A stretch of 64,000 nt of DNA from Arthonia radiata (Eukaryota; Ascomycota; Arthoniomycetes; Arthoniales; Arthoniaceae), in assembly GCA_002989075.1 (NCBI GenBank), contig PSQN01000001.1:657760-721759 (forward strand). The letters are read 5' to 3'. Shown here piece after piece: positions 12,364-24,600 of this stretch. Position 1 is the stretch's first letter. The number at the start of each line of letters is the position of its first letter. The translations under genes and the position numbers were made by a program. Below the pieces are notes generated by a model, which saw only the letters and a program-made list of their open reading frames with translations, had not been told where the DNA came from and searched no databases.

Positions 12364-13846
12364 TGATTGCTCGGAGCGCTATTCGTACTGAAGCTGTTGA
12401 AGACAGCAACTCAAACGAGGAACTCTCAGGTATCCGATAGGTGAGCACAGTTCCACCTAGGGAACGGTCCTCAGACCTCAAGCGAAAACGGAGAGCAGTA
12501 ATCGTTGCTTGCTGTAAACCGTACATGAACGGGCAAGAAGCCGCCATATTTTCGGTAAGGGCGTATATTCTCAAACCTCGTTAACAGCTATCGCACATAA
12601 TGTCCAACGCGACGCCCGGCGAGCGACATATTGTGTGGAGGTGATACGCAGCGCTAACGACACAGACTTCTGTGAACGTGAGAATTCGCAGGCGTTTGCA
12701 AGATTGGCGAGAGCCTGCATTTAAGATGACGATCCCCTGGCTGCCAGTTTTGCCATTCTGCTACACTTTTGGGCTCAATGTGATACATTGTATGCTCGCT
12801 TGATATGAAACCTTGGAGTGTCTAATGTACTGATTGCAGGAAGTGAAACGTGGTTTTGCTGTCGAGGTCAGAAGCTTGTTATATCGGTTGGTTTGTTTGA
12901 GACCGACGGAACAGCGAGTCTCGTGAAGAACGACCGTGATCTAGCTTGAATGCCTCTGTGACCTTGCAGCTGGCAAGCGCCCGCAACGTGATTTGCTCTT
13001 GGTCGTTGCGTCCGTGGCTGCATTCCACGAGGTTGAATAATTGAGAGGGTTCAAAAATTTGAGCGCCGGAATGGCAGCCAATTTGCATCGTCACATGCCA
13101 AATACGGTATAACCAGGGCGTCCCACCCAGTGACATCCTCCTTCAGACGTTTTCTTAGAGGCGACAGATGGAGATTTCATTTATCACATTGGATTCAAAG
13201 CCGCTTTGTCGATCGGGCTGCTTGATGCACCAGTATAGCGGTCTATAAGCGTATATGTAGGCTGGAAACTACTTCCGTGGTCGAAAGCTGTCTTGAAATG
13301 CCTGCATGCTACCGATCTACCTCTGCTGAGGTGCCCTCGTCGCGAAGCGGAGTAGTCGGCCAAAGTTCCCGCCTCGTGGTAGAGTGATCGTCAACAGTGT
13401 CGCTTCTGTTTGTTGGATGTGCTGACTCGGGATGGAGCAGGGCAATAGGATGTTCGGTGAGAGTCTCGGTGAGAGCTGTACGCGCCAATCGGGCGCATGT
13501 CATTGGAGACGGTGCTGAGCTACAATCGACTTGAGACATGTATCTCGCAGCGATACGATCGCCGATGGTCCCCGGCCATGTTCATCTCTGTAAGGTCCTC
13601 CATGCGTGAAGCTGTGTGGTTCGACGCTGGTACGTGCCGGAAGGTACTGCTGCAGACCCCGCAGTCGAGCCCGATGGTCGATTTTGTAATCGCGTGCGGC
13701 TCTGCGTTCGTCTTCGACAAGCCCCAGCGGCAACAAGACAGTAGCTTACAAGTGCAATGCCGCGAGCGCGATCAATTGCGAACGTGACTGCTCCCTTTGC
13801 CGCCGCTAGACTGCACCGCGTATTGTGGCTGGGTTGAAGCGCAACG
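12364..13846. other. gene-poor stretch upstream of the dioxygenase gene
   Basis: About 1.5 kb; the right end must hold the promoter of the dioxygenase gene. Short open frames at 12359-12574 (minus) and 13309-13787 (both strands) show no recognisable family and overlap one another. Confidence 0.4.
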
Positions 13847-15341
13847 ATGGACCGTGGAGGGACGTCAACGCGTCCCGACTCAGAGCAATACTATTCCCAT
13901 GGGCTTCGCCAGCGCTTTCATCTGGATGGACTGAAAGTTGCTGCCTCCGCCCCTGACAATATGTCCTATGCGGACATCGACTACGACATTGATCCAGCGA
14001 AGTACCAAGCCCGAAGCTGCGCAATTGTGCAAGCGGGCGGTCTCGAGACCGATGTTCCAGATGGCTGGCCGAAGGAAGTCTTGGGCCCACTTATTTGGTC
14101 AAGCTCTGATTTTCAGGATGAGGACAGCTATGTTGTGCATCTCAGCGACGCTGATAGGAGAGAGCTGGATGAGGCATTGGAAAGCTTCAAAGGTGTGCTT
14201 GTTTTGTTTCGTCGTTCTAATGAGGGCGTCCAATTGACAGGCATATAGCGCAGGGCTTGAACGGCGAGGAAGTCCAACGGGCCAATTTTCCGATACCCAA
14301 TCTTGAAGCGCGGCTGGAGATCGCAGCCGCAGATGTCTACAATGGAAAGGGCTTTGTGGTCTTGCGCGGCCTGAAGCCAGATGCATACCCAATCGAAGAC
14401 TTCACAGTACTGTATCTTGGGTTGTCAGCTTATATCGCACAGCGAAGAGGCAAACAGGACCAGCGAGGCTCAATGCTCAGTGAGAAAACCTACTCGCCAA
14501 AACAAAGAAGCTTTGATAATCGACTGATACAGTCATTTAGTGCATGTCATTGAAAGAGGAAGCGACAACACAAACCCAGATAACAACGCCAGAGTACGGA
14601 ACTTGACCATGTCTTGCTATGACAAACGTCACTGACTCCAGCCCGCAGCCCTTCCACACAGACACCGTTTGTGATTGTCTTGCTCTCGTCACGAGGGGAT
14701 GTTCAGTCACAGGCGGGAGGACCATCATAGCATCAGCGTGGACCGTGTATAATGAGCTTGCGCGGACTCGACCGGACATAATCCACACGTTGTCAAAACC
14801 AGACTGGCCGTTTGATACGTGAGTCCACTCTAGTTGAAGGAAGAGTGCATGAGCTCAAAACGTTACTGACTCTATACTCCTCAGCTTCGGGCGCGACCCC
14901 ACTTACTACCGCCGCGCTTTACTCTACTGTCACGAGGGAAAGCCTATCCTCAATTTCTCTCGCAGATTGCTTCTCGGCCACTCGCCTGGTGATGTCCGCA
15001 CGCCTGGTATCCCAGGCTTGAGCGAAAAGCAGGCAGAAGCCATGGATGCTCTGCATTTTCTGGCGACGAAGCACGCTGTCAAAGCACCGATGGAGAAAGG
15101 CGACATTCGATTCATCAATAACATGGGGTTGATGCATCGCCGTGAGGCCTTCGAGGTCCGGAGTGACAGACACCTCATTCGTCTCTGGCTTAACAATCCG
15201 GAAAGGTGCTGGGCGCTACCAGAGCCGCTACAGCTTGCTTGGGCTAGAGTCTTTGACGACAAGGAGCGAGGCACGTTCTGGGACATCGATCCGCCTCGCG
15301 AGCACGGTGTTGTGCTGAGGGTTGCGGGCTCTTGTGATTAG
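13847..15341 (+). CDS. TfdA/TauD-family Fe(II)/2-oxoglutarate-dependent dioxygenase
   Basis: Five exons (13847-14192, 14249-14479, 14541-14593, 14649-14818, 14885-15341) encode 418 aa. All four introns (55-66 bp) keep the frame. The facial triad is visible: HTD within PFHTDTVCD (His213, Asp215) and the distal His in NNMGLMHRREAF (about 351). The 2-oxoglutarate-binding Arg is likely Arg366 in HLIRLWL. GGRTIIASAW and FRDPTYYRR-like text matches fungal clavaminate-synthase-like members. These oxidise small acids with 2-oxoglutarate and O2 in the cytosol; the substrate cannot be told. It lies in a gene-poor stretch and converges on a zinc-cluster regulator 312 bp away. Exon 3 is only 53 bp and its downstream acceptor is one of two close AGs; the chosen one (14648) keeps the frame through the iron-binding motif. 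Confidence 0.85.
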
Positions 15342-15653
15342 GTTGTACGTTGGTGCAGGACGCTTGATACGTGCTGCATTTTGTCTTGTGGAGACGCGAC
15401 TGGAAAGGCGGACTTGTCCTAGGTATATCTGCTCCTGTCGTGGTGTGGTCAGTGTACTGTATGTAGCGTTCTTACGGCCCCGTTCAAGCCATGCGTCAAT
15501 ATGCTACTCACTTTCAGAAGCGATCATTCCAAACCTAGACGGATCTCGTGATCCATTCCCGGTCGAACAGCTGCGAGACCCAGTAAAGATCATCGTGATA
15601 TGCCCTGTCTTGCCGGAGTTGGGCATAACGTTGTTCTATAGATTAAGTTAGTA
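15342..15653. other. convergent 3' intergenic region
   Basis: 312 bp between the stop codons of the dioxygenase and the regulator. No gene is seen; it should hold both 3' ends. Confidence 0.6.
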
Positions 15654-18272
15654 TTAGCACAATCGGCGCAAGGGATTCACCGGCACACCATTTGATTGAG
15701 CAACCCTCGCTGTATTTTTAACAAAGCCGCTCTCTACTTCATCCAGACCTGCAGATGCCGTGACTTCTTTGAGACCATCCTTCTCAAGCGCTCGCTTGAA
15801 TGGAAGCGGACCTTTGCCCAAGTAATGGTAGTAAGCAAGCATGGTCTTTGCTCCCACTTGGAGCGCCTCAATGCTTTCCGGGTAAGTATATTCAGCCTGC
15901 GAGTCGTTACCATACTGCTATGGCGACAGATTTCTTTCGTCGGAGCCATGTAGTCGCATTCGCAGTGGAGGCGGGAAAGGAGGGTTATTGGCAGCGGAGA
16001 CTCACATGATGAGAGATAGATCTCGCATATTCCCAATTTCTCCTCGTCATCAAAGAGCAGCTGTGTAGCAATATGAAGATGGTAAGGTATATGGACAGCC
16101 AATATCTCTTGTCGTTCGCGAGGACCATTTCCTGGAGCTGATTCAGCACGCGCTTGCTAAATGGCTTGAGGAGCTTTGTAAACATGATGCATTCCGCCTG
16201 TGCGCGAATGACTGGTGGCAATGGATGCGTCAAATGCTTTCGGCTCGTAGGGTCGTTCAAGGGTTGTCCTCCAAGCGTTTCTTCGCCAACGATTTGTTCG
16301 GAGTTGCTGATTTTTCGACACGATGTCCAGAGACGAATGGTGTCTTTCAAAAGATCCCTTTCTTTGTCATCCTGTTTGCAGAAGACGGCCTCCTCATCAG
16401 CGTCAACATGGATTGGCGGATTGAGGGTCACACTTACAGAGGCGTACTTGATTCTTCTGAAAGCCATTATGTATGTCGCCCAGAGTGGAGCAGGCAAGTG
16501 ACGAACAACCGATTTCACGTAAGCGAAATTGTGCTGTTCTATCAGTTGTTTGTATACTAATACCATCTCTTCCATATTCGCGATCGCATATTCAGGTATA
16601 TGATGACACCGAGTGTCGCCGCGTGGATCCGTCCACTCATGACTTACCACGTCTGCCTCTACAGGCGTGAATTTCCTGACTCTCAGCCTATAGGGAGCTT
16701 TGACGATCATTTGACTAACTTCAATTGACCTCACTTCATTCGAGGCCCAGCTCTCGATGTCGATAAGATCCAAAGTTTTCCAGCGCCGCGTGAACATCCG
16801 GTTTGGCGCGTCCTGCTCTCTGTAAGTGGATACGTCCTTGATTGTAGGAACACGTAAGCAAGCAAATTTCGACTGTGGCTTTAAAAGCTTCTGGCAAGTT
16901 TTGCATGGGCCACACGGGCTCGATGTGTCCGGCTCACACTTTCAGCACATTGATTAGAAACAAGAACATTGACGAGCGTTTGGTACGAACTGCGGACTTA
17001 CTCGTTTCCGCTGCATTCTGCAGCGAATGCAAGCTCCAACCTCGCGCGTTCGTGCAGTTGTCTCCCTGCTGTGATTGTCGGGAAAGCTGCTCCGAGGTCT
17101 TGCAGGTCGTCTTCGTTGCTCGAACTGTCCGGTACTGAAGTGGGAATTGGCTCGTTTCCTCTTGATCTGTCTACTGTCCAGTGCCTAAAGACGAGATCAG
17201 TTCGAGGTTGCGGATGACTTGATAGGATCACTACCGTAGATTCTGCCCTCCTTAGATGACTACATTCACTGTGCATGACGCTGTCATACATCGCACTGGC
17301 GATGTCTGCTGGTGTTGGAAGCCTTCCATGGCTCCAATCCCCAGGTATCATGCTCCTAACGTCAAGTCGGTTCAGGTGCGAGGAAGTCTCTGAGGGCGCT
17401 ACTGCGTAAGTGGCGATATCTGTTGGGCTTGTTGCAACAGTCCCCAGGTTCGGGCCCTGCACAATACGGGCATCAGCATGATTCTGGTACGATACTGTGG
17501 AGTCAGCAATTCGCGCGTTCCATGGAATGGCAGCCTCTTCGAAAGCGGAAAATTGAGAACCACTAAAGGCCGCGCCAACGTCGGCGGAAAGATCTTGATC
17601 GAGGTCCTGAGGATAAAAGCTTGCCGCAACTACCGGCAGAGGTTCCGGGGAATACCTCGATGCCACGGCCGCGGCTCCACTGTTTCGCTCCGCGCCATCC
17701 CGGTCAGAACGCACAATATTTGAGGCGGGTGCAGTACTATATTGAGGTGTGAGTATAGATCTTGACGGCAACGAAGTACTTTGTTGAGGTGTGAACATGG
17801 GCCTTGATCCTGACGAAATGCTGTTCTGAGTTGCAGTAAAAGCTGGAAGTTGACCGCAAGACTCATGTATATCGCCCATGGACATGCTGTGTCTGTAGCC
17901 GAGGAGAGGAACGTCGAAACGGTTCGAAGTCGCTTGACCAGGGTCACTTTCGAAGGTATGGTTTGCATTTTGTCTGACCTGAGCGAATTCACGGTTCCTA
18001 AGAAAGTTGCCAATGGCGGTTGATGCGGCTCCACGGTCCAAATCTGCCGGATTCGGATAGATCGATGGTTGCTGACGGGGATATTCCTGCCTCGGAAGCG
18101 GAGCTGATATGTATTCCGCAGCGGTAGGGGAGGATGCTTGCCGATGGGCGCGCGATCTGAGGATATGAACCACGTCCGTCACGTTCATTCCAAACCATCT
18201 TGCCACTTTGTCCAGCTGAACAACTTGGTCGAGCATTTCATCGGATGGGCCCGAAGAGGGCGAGAGCGCCAT
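15654..18272 (-). CDS. Zn2Cys6-type fungal regulator with an internal zinc cluster
   Basis: Five exons (18272-17235, 17184-17002, 16938-16438, 16371-16006, 15896-15654) encode 776 aa; introns are 50, 63, 66 and 109 bp. The key cysteines appear only once introns 1 and 2 are removed: CIRCRMQRKRC at residues 398-408, then CGPC, TC and a distal Cys at 416-434. This is a somewhat irregular Zn2Cys6 pattern with basic residues between Cys2 and Cys3. It lies mid-protein, after a disordered Ser/Pro-rich half, not at the N-terminus as usual. The N-terminus (MALSPSSGPSDEMLDQVVQL) is followed by WFGMNVTDVVHILRSRAH, a helical segment. The C-terminal half is a long helical domain (FTPVEADVV, MEEMVLVYKQLIEQHNFAYV). 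Intron 3 is a multiple of three and could be retained. Nuclear DNA binding is inferred. It may control the convergent dioxygenase gene, but nothing in sequence proves that. Confidence 0.8.
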
Positions 18273-19041
18273 TCTAGTGCCAGAGATGTAGGGGCGCAGA
18301 GCAAATATAACAAACAATCTTCATGATGCTGTTAGAGAAGCCCGGAGACCTTGCGCGCACTGGATCTGTTTCTGTTCGACATCTCGTCGCCGTGCTGCAC
18401 AGGGAAGACGAAGTCTAAGAATTGTCTTTCAATGGCGTCCTATAGCTCTTGTAGCTCGCGAAGGGTCAAGCTCCTGCGATATAGCATGCTCCATGTCTAC
18501 GGAGAAAGGGGACATTCCTGGTGACCCGTCTGATCTTGGCTTACGGCCAGCGCTTACAGCTGCCGCGATCGACCGGCCGCGCCATCGATGTTGGATCACG
18601 AAGCAAGTCGCAGATGCGTCATTGGTTCAAGAGTGATGCATGCAGCAGCGTCGCAGTCGACGGAGCCCGGCCGCCAAGACCGGGGAGGGCCCAAGCTCGC
18701 CGCTAATGCGCGCGGTGGCGCCATACCCGCACCGGTGAGTCCGTGCGCAACGACTTCCCACGCCGGCCATGTAGCTCAATCTTCCATCACACGCTCGGCA
18801 ATCTTCACAATTCGCCCTCGGAAACCCCGCGCGTACTCATGACTGAAAACTATTTTCTTGGCGCAGCGAAATGGCGCTTCAACGGCGGCCGGCCCTCAGA
18901 GGTGCTGTACTCAAGGCTGCTTTGGATGAGCGTGTCAAAGCCGATGATTGAGTGCAGATGCAACTGAAGGGTACCTAAAGTGGGGAAAGCCGCGTCACTA
19001 CCGGACTCGAACCTATCTCCACGTGGCTGATGAAATGACCG
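18273..19041. other. intergenic, promoter side of the regulator
   Basis: 769 bp with the regulator promoter at its left end. No supported gene. A B-box-like tRNA word on the minus strand near 19010 lacks a matching acceptor stem. Confidence 0.5.
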
Positions 19042-19680
19042 TCATGTAGGCCCCGCTTCCTCAACTTGCTCGATTATTGCAGCTGCCTCTGTCAAAGTTG
19101 GCTTTTCAGCACCTAGATTGCCACAAGTCCAGGTGCTAGAATGGAAGAAAGCATCCGCTGTCCGCAGGGCATGTTTCCAAAACTCTTTGGCCGTGTCAAT
19201 GACATCCTGTTGCCCCCTTAGAAGCCTCTTCTCTGCACCTGCCGAGCGCTCTATGCGCAGACCTAACCCAAACCTGCGTACTCGTGCACGTCTTTGGTGC
19301 GCTTCGTCCCATTCCGGTCCGTCGCAAGCACAACGTTTGATGATCTCTTTTATTTTGGGAGGCGTGCATTTGAAGCTCGGAAACTCAACATCAGGATCGA
19401 CAGGCCACGCGTTTATGAGACTTAATCTTGGGTTTGCCGTTCCCTCGAACATACAGTACAAAAGTATACCGAAAGAGTATACCATCGCTCTCTCTTGGGT
19501 CTGTATCAAGCTGTCCCTCCAAATCATGCGCAGATTCAATGAAAGCTTTCGAATCATCGAGATGAGCTCAAATCCTGTCAATGATGAGTTTGGAAACCAA
19601 ATGGCAGACGTGAATATTCTTGCAAACCCGGCGGACCGCGCTCGCAATGCCGATCCAACACGCGACAGATATGCCTTGCT
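19042..19680 (-). pseudogene. decayed protein-kinase-like gene (C-lobe remnant)
   Basis: The minus strand carries a kinase C-lobe reading: MVYSFGILLYCMFEG, then DPDVEFPSFKCTPPKIKEII and CDGPEWDE, ending AAAIIEQVEEAGPT at 19042. This matches a large fungal family of kinase-like proteins in which a DPRESVVYSFG-like motif precedes the C-lobe. The segment just upstream (VRRVCKNIHVCHLVSKLII, then DDSKAFIESAHDLEGQLDTD) lies in a different frame and has an in-frame stop. No GT-AG pair can reconcile the two frames at the DPRES/VYSFG point. The expected HRD-type catalytic loop is not recognisable. Weak matches to an N-terminal part may continue to about 20120. I read it as a host gene broken by at least one frameshift and one stop; an assembly error is the alternative. 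Confidence 0.5.
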
Positions 19681-21336
19681 ATGCCGTGGGATTCTAGGCT
19701 CTTATGCCTTATGCAAACGGAAAAGCTTGGTTGCAGGGCATCCTTAAGGTCTGCGGGATGGTGGGTCTGGTCTGGTACCCGGCCGCCGATCCGCAAAGCG
19801 ATGAGGTCAGATAGCAGCGATTTTGGCAGTGCAAAGAAACGTACGCCCATGTTGGTAGCACCATCTATCCACCATTGCGACATGAGCCTTCCGACAGAGA
19901 GTCAATCCTTTTCTTGGGATTCAAGACCGACGAGGGCCAGGTTTCAGAGTGGCGTTCATGTTTGCCATGTTGCGAGTAAGCTGCATTATGGCAAATGAAT
20001 GTTGGATTAGCAATTGCGCATGCGAAAGGTTGATAAAGTTCCATGATCTCTCCGTAGCGTCGAGCCGTGGCGTTCTTTTGACAACCACGGAGCACGGCGT
20101 CCCAGCCAAAATGTTCACTCGACAGCGATCTCGGGGCTCTCCGCCGCCTAAATCTTACTGCAGCGCTCAAAATATCTCTTGCGGGCCGGGAGATAATGGA
20201 TCCCGCATGATAAGGAATTGGGGTCCGAGACGGGGAGACGTGACTTGTGGACGGCGCGCTCGAGTCTCGACCAATTAGAGCACATACGTATCAAATTTGA
20301 CATTCAACGGCAGGAACGAATGTCAATATTACACTCCCCTGTTCGAGGTTCATATTGCTGTGATTGCATAAGCAGTAACTGCAAGATCCTCCACACCCCT
20401 TCTACGAGCTTAAATGCGATCTGACAGTGCAAGACAAATAACAAGGAGGCCTTGTGTTGCGTCGTCGTATCGCGACAGAACTGAGGGGGCGAAAGACCGT
20501 CTGCAAACAAGGATAGCTCCCGATCGGGGATATGTTTCATGTTGACGTTTCTTATACTACCTCCTCACCGGTGTGAGATTATAGCCAAACACCCTGCAAG
20601 TTGGCCAGAGCCAAGTTAGTTCGCAAGCGACACGAATAATCACCAATATCGGCACATCAGTGGGGCTCAACGAAGCGCTCAGGAGGGGCGGTCCGAGTAA
20701 CAGCAGGCACCATGAATCAGTCTGCTTTCGCGGCCAATCCTTCACACACACCGATTTGAGACAACATACCACATCCGTTCCTTGTCAGAACCCTAAAACA
20801 GTACAGATTGCTTAAGTCGCCGTCGAATCTCAGCGGGCCTAGTGCGCAAGCGAATCCCGTAAGCAGTCATACTGGAGACCAGTGAGTGGTGAAATAGAGG
20901 GCGCGGTCTCCGCGAAAGGCTGGCTTGACACTGGCCGCATGCCCAACTGGCATTTCCCGTGGACACCACACCATTGACTGTCCACATGCGGCGATGCCGA
21001 GCCAGTCTCGCTCCTCGTAACTTGTGACGAGGAGGACCGGAAATTGCTTTCGAAGCCGGCTGGTAATGATCGTCTAAACGTGTGCTACGCGTTGGTTCTT
21101 CCCCGCCTCGTCAGTAGTGGGTCTGGCGTTCGCATGCCCTGACATGCGGCACCGGGCAGAATAGGTCCGGCGTGGGCGGCGATATGTGTAAAGGAGTGCT
21201 CGAACTCACATAATTGAATATAAAAGAGCGTCAGCAAATTTGTGAATGTCTTCTCATCAGCAACTCAGCAAGCAACCACCTATACCACTCCGTGAACCAT
21301 CATATTCAATCTCGTCGTAGTCGTCATACCAAGACC
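19681..21336. other. gene-poor stretch
   Basis: The left part (to about 20120) may hold further remains of the kinase-like gene in mixed frames. The rest shows no recognisable coding sequence. The right end holds the promoter of the small gene at 21337. Confidence 0.4.
21219..21225 (+). promoter_or_regulatory. TATA-box-like element of the small gene at 21337
   Basis: TATAAAA lies 118 bp upstream of the start codon at 21337, with a plausible leader between. Position and sequence fit a TATA box; the transcription start is not known. Confidence 0.45.
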
Positions 21337-21670
21337 ATGGGCGATACTCGAGCAGACGCCGGCGCCGAAGCCAGCCAAGCGTACATTGAACTTGTCAACG
21401 TCAATGGTAGGTTCAGTATATGCCGCCATTTTCTCATAAACCTGACACGTAGAAGGCTCGCTTGGACGTCAGGAGGCGCACCTGTCGCGGAACGGTACGT
21501 CTGGTGGTGCGCAAGCTAGCACTGTTGTAGGGAAGCCTGCTCCCGCTGCTGGCGCTGGCCAGCCCTCTGGTGAACACAAGTCAGATTCTCAAGGTGTCGA
21601 TAGGAATGGAGACAGCTATCAAGCTAGGATGAAGACTGACCTTCTCGGCGTGGGTGGTCAGTTCAAGTGA
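21337..21670 (+). CDS. small disordered protein, unknown function (95 aa)
   Basis: Two exons (21337-21406 and 21453-21670) join over a 46-bp intron with a CCTGACAC branch site and a CGTAG acceptor. The protein starts MGDTRADAGAEASQAYIEL and ends RMKTDLLGVGGQFK. It is hydrophilic, rich in Gly, Ala, Ser and Gln, has no cysteine, no signal peptide and no membrane segment, so it is probably a soluble, largely disordered cytosolic protein. A TATA-like box 118 bp upstream, a frame that opens only through a canonical intron, and an ATG preceded by ACC support it as a real gene. No family is recognised. It sits alone in a gene-poor stretch, with no neighbour within 1.6 kb on the left and several kb on the right. 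Confidence 0.6.
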
Positions 21671-24600
21671 TGGGTTAGCGAGTATGGGCTCGCGCATGTG
21701 GCCACTGAACACATCAAAACGAGGGTGGAATGTTTCTTGCCAACTATCGAGCGCAGCTTTTCATGCCATGTGAATGGAGGGTTCCAATCCTGTTTATCCA
21801 TGTTCAGCTACCCAGGTGTATTGGGGAAATGGCATGTGGTTGGGCGAAAATGATGTCGTTTTTAGTGGGTTTGTTGGGATGCTCGAGAGCGCACCTGCGG
21901 CGGTGAAACTTGACTGAGCTGCAAGAGCAATGAAGGAATCATCAGGCAGACTATCAGCAAGCGAGGCCTATGGCTCATTTATACCAACGTTGGACATTTT
22001 GCCTGACGCTGCCTTGCTGCCTTCAATTGCCTGAGCAGATGTCGGCTGCCCGATCCATGATATGTACATTCGCTGAAAACGTCCCGAAGCTGTACTGCGC
22101 TCCGAGAGCATTGTCGTGTTTTACATCAGCATAGTAGAAAGTTGTCCGTTCCTAAGTCAGCCAGCTCTTCGCGCATCTACTTACAAGCTTGCACAAACAC
22201 CACCACGGTACGAGAGGCAACTGTGACTTAGCGTGCCACGGTGTCCGATATCGCGGAGTCTGCCCAACATGCCAGCGCCTCACATCTAATACTACGTTTC
22301 GTAGCCCGCGCCTTTCAAGCATCAAAGTGAACAATAACGTTTTTTTCAGATATTGCGACATCCTCACGAAACAATTGAGATAAGGAGAGACGTGGGACGG
22401 AGACACCCACAGCGCTTACGGTTTGCAGGTTGCCTGCAGGCAACAAGGCTCAGCCCATTCTAGACGGCGAGGCCTCTGCATCCTGCCAAAAGGCGGCCAG
22501 TCATGGGTAAACGGACTTGTGTAGGAAGAATGAGCCAAAAGCAAGCGAATTTGGTCGAGGTTGCGACGAGGGTCATTTACCCGACTTTCACACAAGATCG
22601 CTTTCCTGGCTTCACGTGTCCCACACCACGCACACTCCAAGCAATGCGCGCTCGCGCAGCACCAATGATGACACAATCCGCTGATGTCAAGAGCGTGGAC
22701 ACAGACCATGGAAGTAAGAGTTTCAAATGCGTCCGCAAACGACGGGAGGGTGGTTGTCGTCGGAAAAACCGCGGCTCTACTCTAAATGCAAATCGGCCAC
22801 AAGACTTGCCCCGAACAGGCTCAGCGTAGGGGGTCAAACCCCCCTGGTATTTTTCCCGGAATTTTCCGCCTGTCATTGGAAGGTTTCATAGACACCCGTC
22901 TTCACACGTATCGGCCTCAGTATACTCAAGTCGTCACTCGCGAAATTTGCATGCTCAGCCTTCAGTAACATGCCGTGTGAAGAGGCGTGTACTAGCAGGC
23001 AGGCTCACTGCACAGTATCACACCCTAAGCATTACCCGAATGTCTTGCTCGCGCTGTCAAAGTTCATACCGATCGCGGATGCAGTAACGACGAGCATCAG
23101 CTGATGCCCCAGACCCAAGCGTGACTAAGATGCATTCGACACGACTGCGGCAACTCACCGAGCAACTCTTGTCTGACCGACGGCCGCTAAGTTGACAGAA
23201 GGAAGGTTTAACCTTGCCGGCCTGCTCGATTGCTTAGAGTGACTGCTCATGCGGGTCTCCTTACCTTTGTTTAGTGTGTTCCGATCTCCGCGAGGCACTT
23301 GTGTTATCGTCGGCAAGCGCCGTCCCTGTATACCAGACATCTTTGACAACCACCGCTACCAAACACAATCCTAACCGTCAATCATCGCAGCTACTCTCGT
23401 TTGTTAGGGGCTCTCACAGCTCGATTTAGGCCGCTTGGTTCTGTGAGATGCGTCCGGATATCCCTGGGCTAGATGTACGAGAACACCCATTGTGACGACG
23501 ACGAGCGTCATCGAACCTGAGCAAAGCAGTGTTTTCCTGCGCTCTCGAAGCCCAACGTACTCACTGTACCCTGGTCTAAAAACAGGAATTTCCCCCTTCG
23601 CCTCGTAGTTACTAGTGCGGATTGTGATCGGTGAGCTATTCACCGTCAACAGTGCTTACTCGTAAGCAGAGACATCGCCCTGAACGGTTTGTGTTCTGCC
23701 TGCCGTTGAAGTAAAGCTAGTATGGGCTTATGACATGACGCCTCGGTTTTGGAAAGCTACGCCCTAAAGTCCTGAGCACGTACACGGCGCAGTACATCCA
23801 CTAGGGGTCCGCATATTCTCTACGAAGCCGCTTCGCGATGCACGAGCCGTAGCTGTTGCCGGACCGACTGGTGGTCAACGACGTACCATCTACGACGCTG
23901 AGCATCACCATTGGTCATCGTCCATGGAAAGAAGAAGCACAAGCATGCTTAGCCATAAATGGTTCATTTCGAAGAGCGCTTCACAGCCTTACCATCTGTC
24001 ATCCCACAGCTCATCAACCCCTCGTCACGAACTTTGAGCTGCAAGCGTACCGCAACGTGGCCTTTAGAAGTCACATTCGAAAAGCAGAAGGTTGCTTGCA
24101 AGCTTGTACTTCTATCATGCCAAGAAAGCACGATAGCTTCGCCACAGTTTAAAGGGCAAGTCACGTAGCTAATGCGACCCAACAACGACGCAGCGATACG
24201 AAACACTTACGTACTTACAAACGCATTCCACAGGGGGACAACTTACCAGTCACAAACTGTTTGAGTACATACGATGCCAAACTCAAGCGTCGCAATCGCA
24301 AGAGCACCGTCACTCCTTTCAACTCAAAGGCAGCGCCGAACGTCAGCATGGGAGCTCTACAAAGGAGCAGCAGAAGGGTTGGTGAGCTTCGCGAAACAAC
24401 TTTGGGGTCCCTAGCAATGTGTTAGGCCTCTCCGATGCTGACCCACTCGTCTGCACACTGCGTCGGGACGGTGGCCGATGGTTGATCAATTGCCTCGAAG
24501 CCCGCCAGGCTTCAAGAGCAATACATTAGACCCAGCGCGTCACAGCACAGGTACAAGAGATTGGAAACAAGCCGAAACTTGATCAACATTGCATAGTAAG

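Noticed and set aside
16998-18317. Reading the regulator's first 440 codons as one uninterrupted exon
   Set aside because: It loses the zinc-cluster cysteines and leaves no in-frame splice to the next exon. Removing the 50-bp intron restores both.
18990-19035. tRNA gene on the minus strand (GGTTCGAGTCC word)
   Set aside because: Only the B-box-like word is present. The T stem is imperfect and no matching acceptor stem or A box lies about 70 bases upstream.
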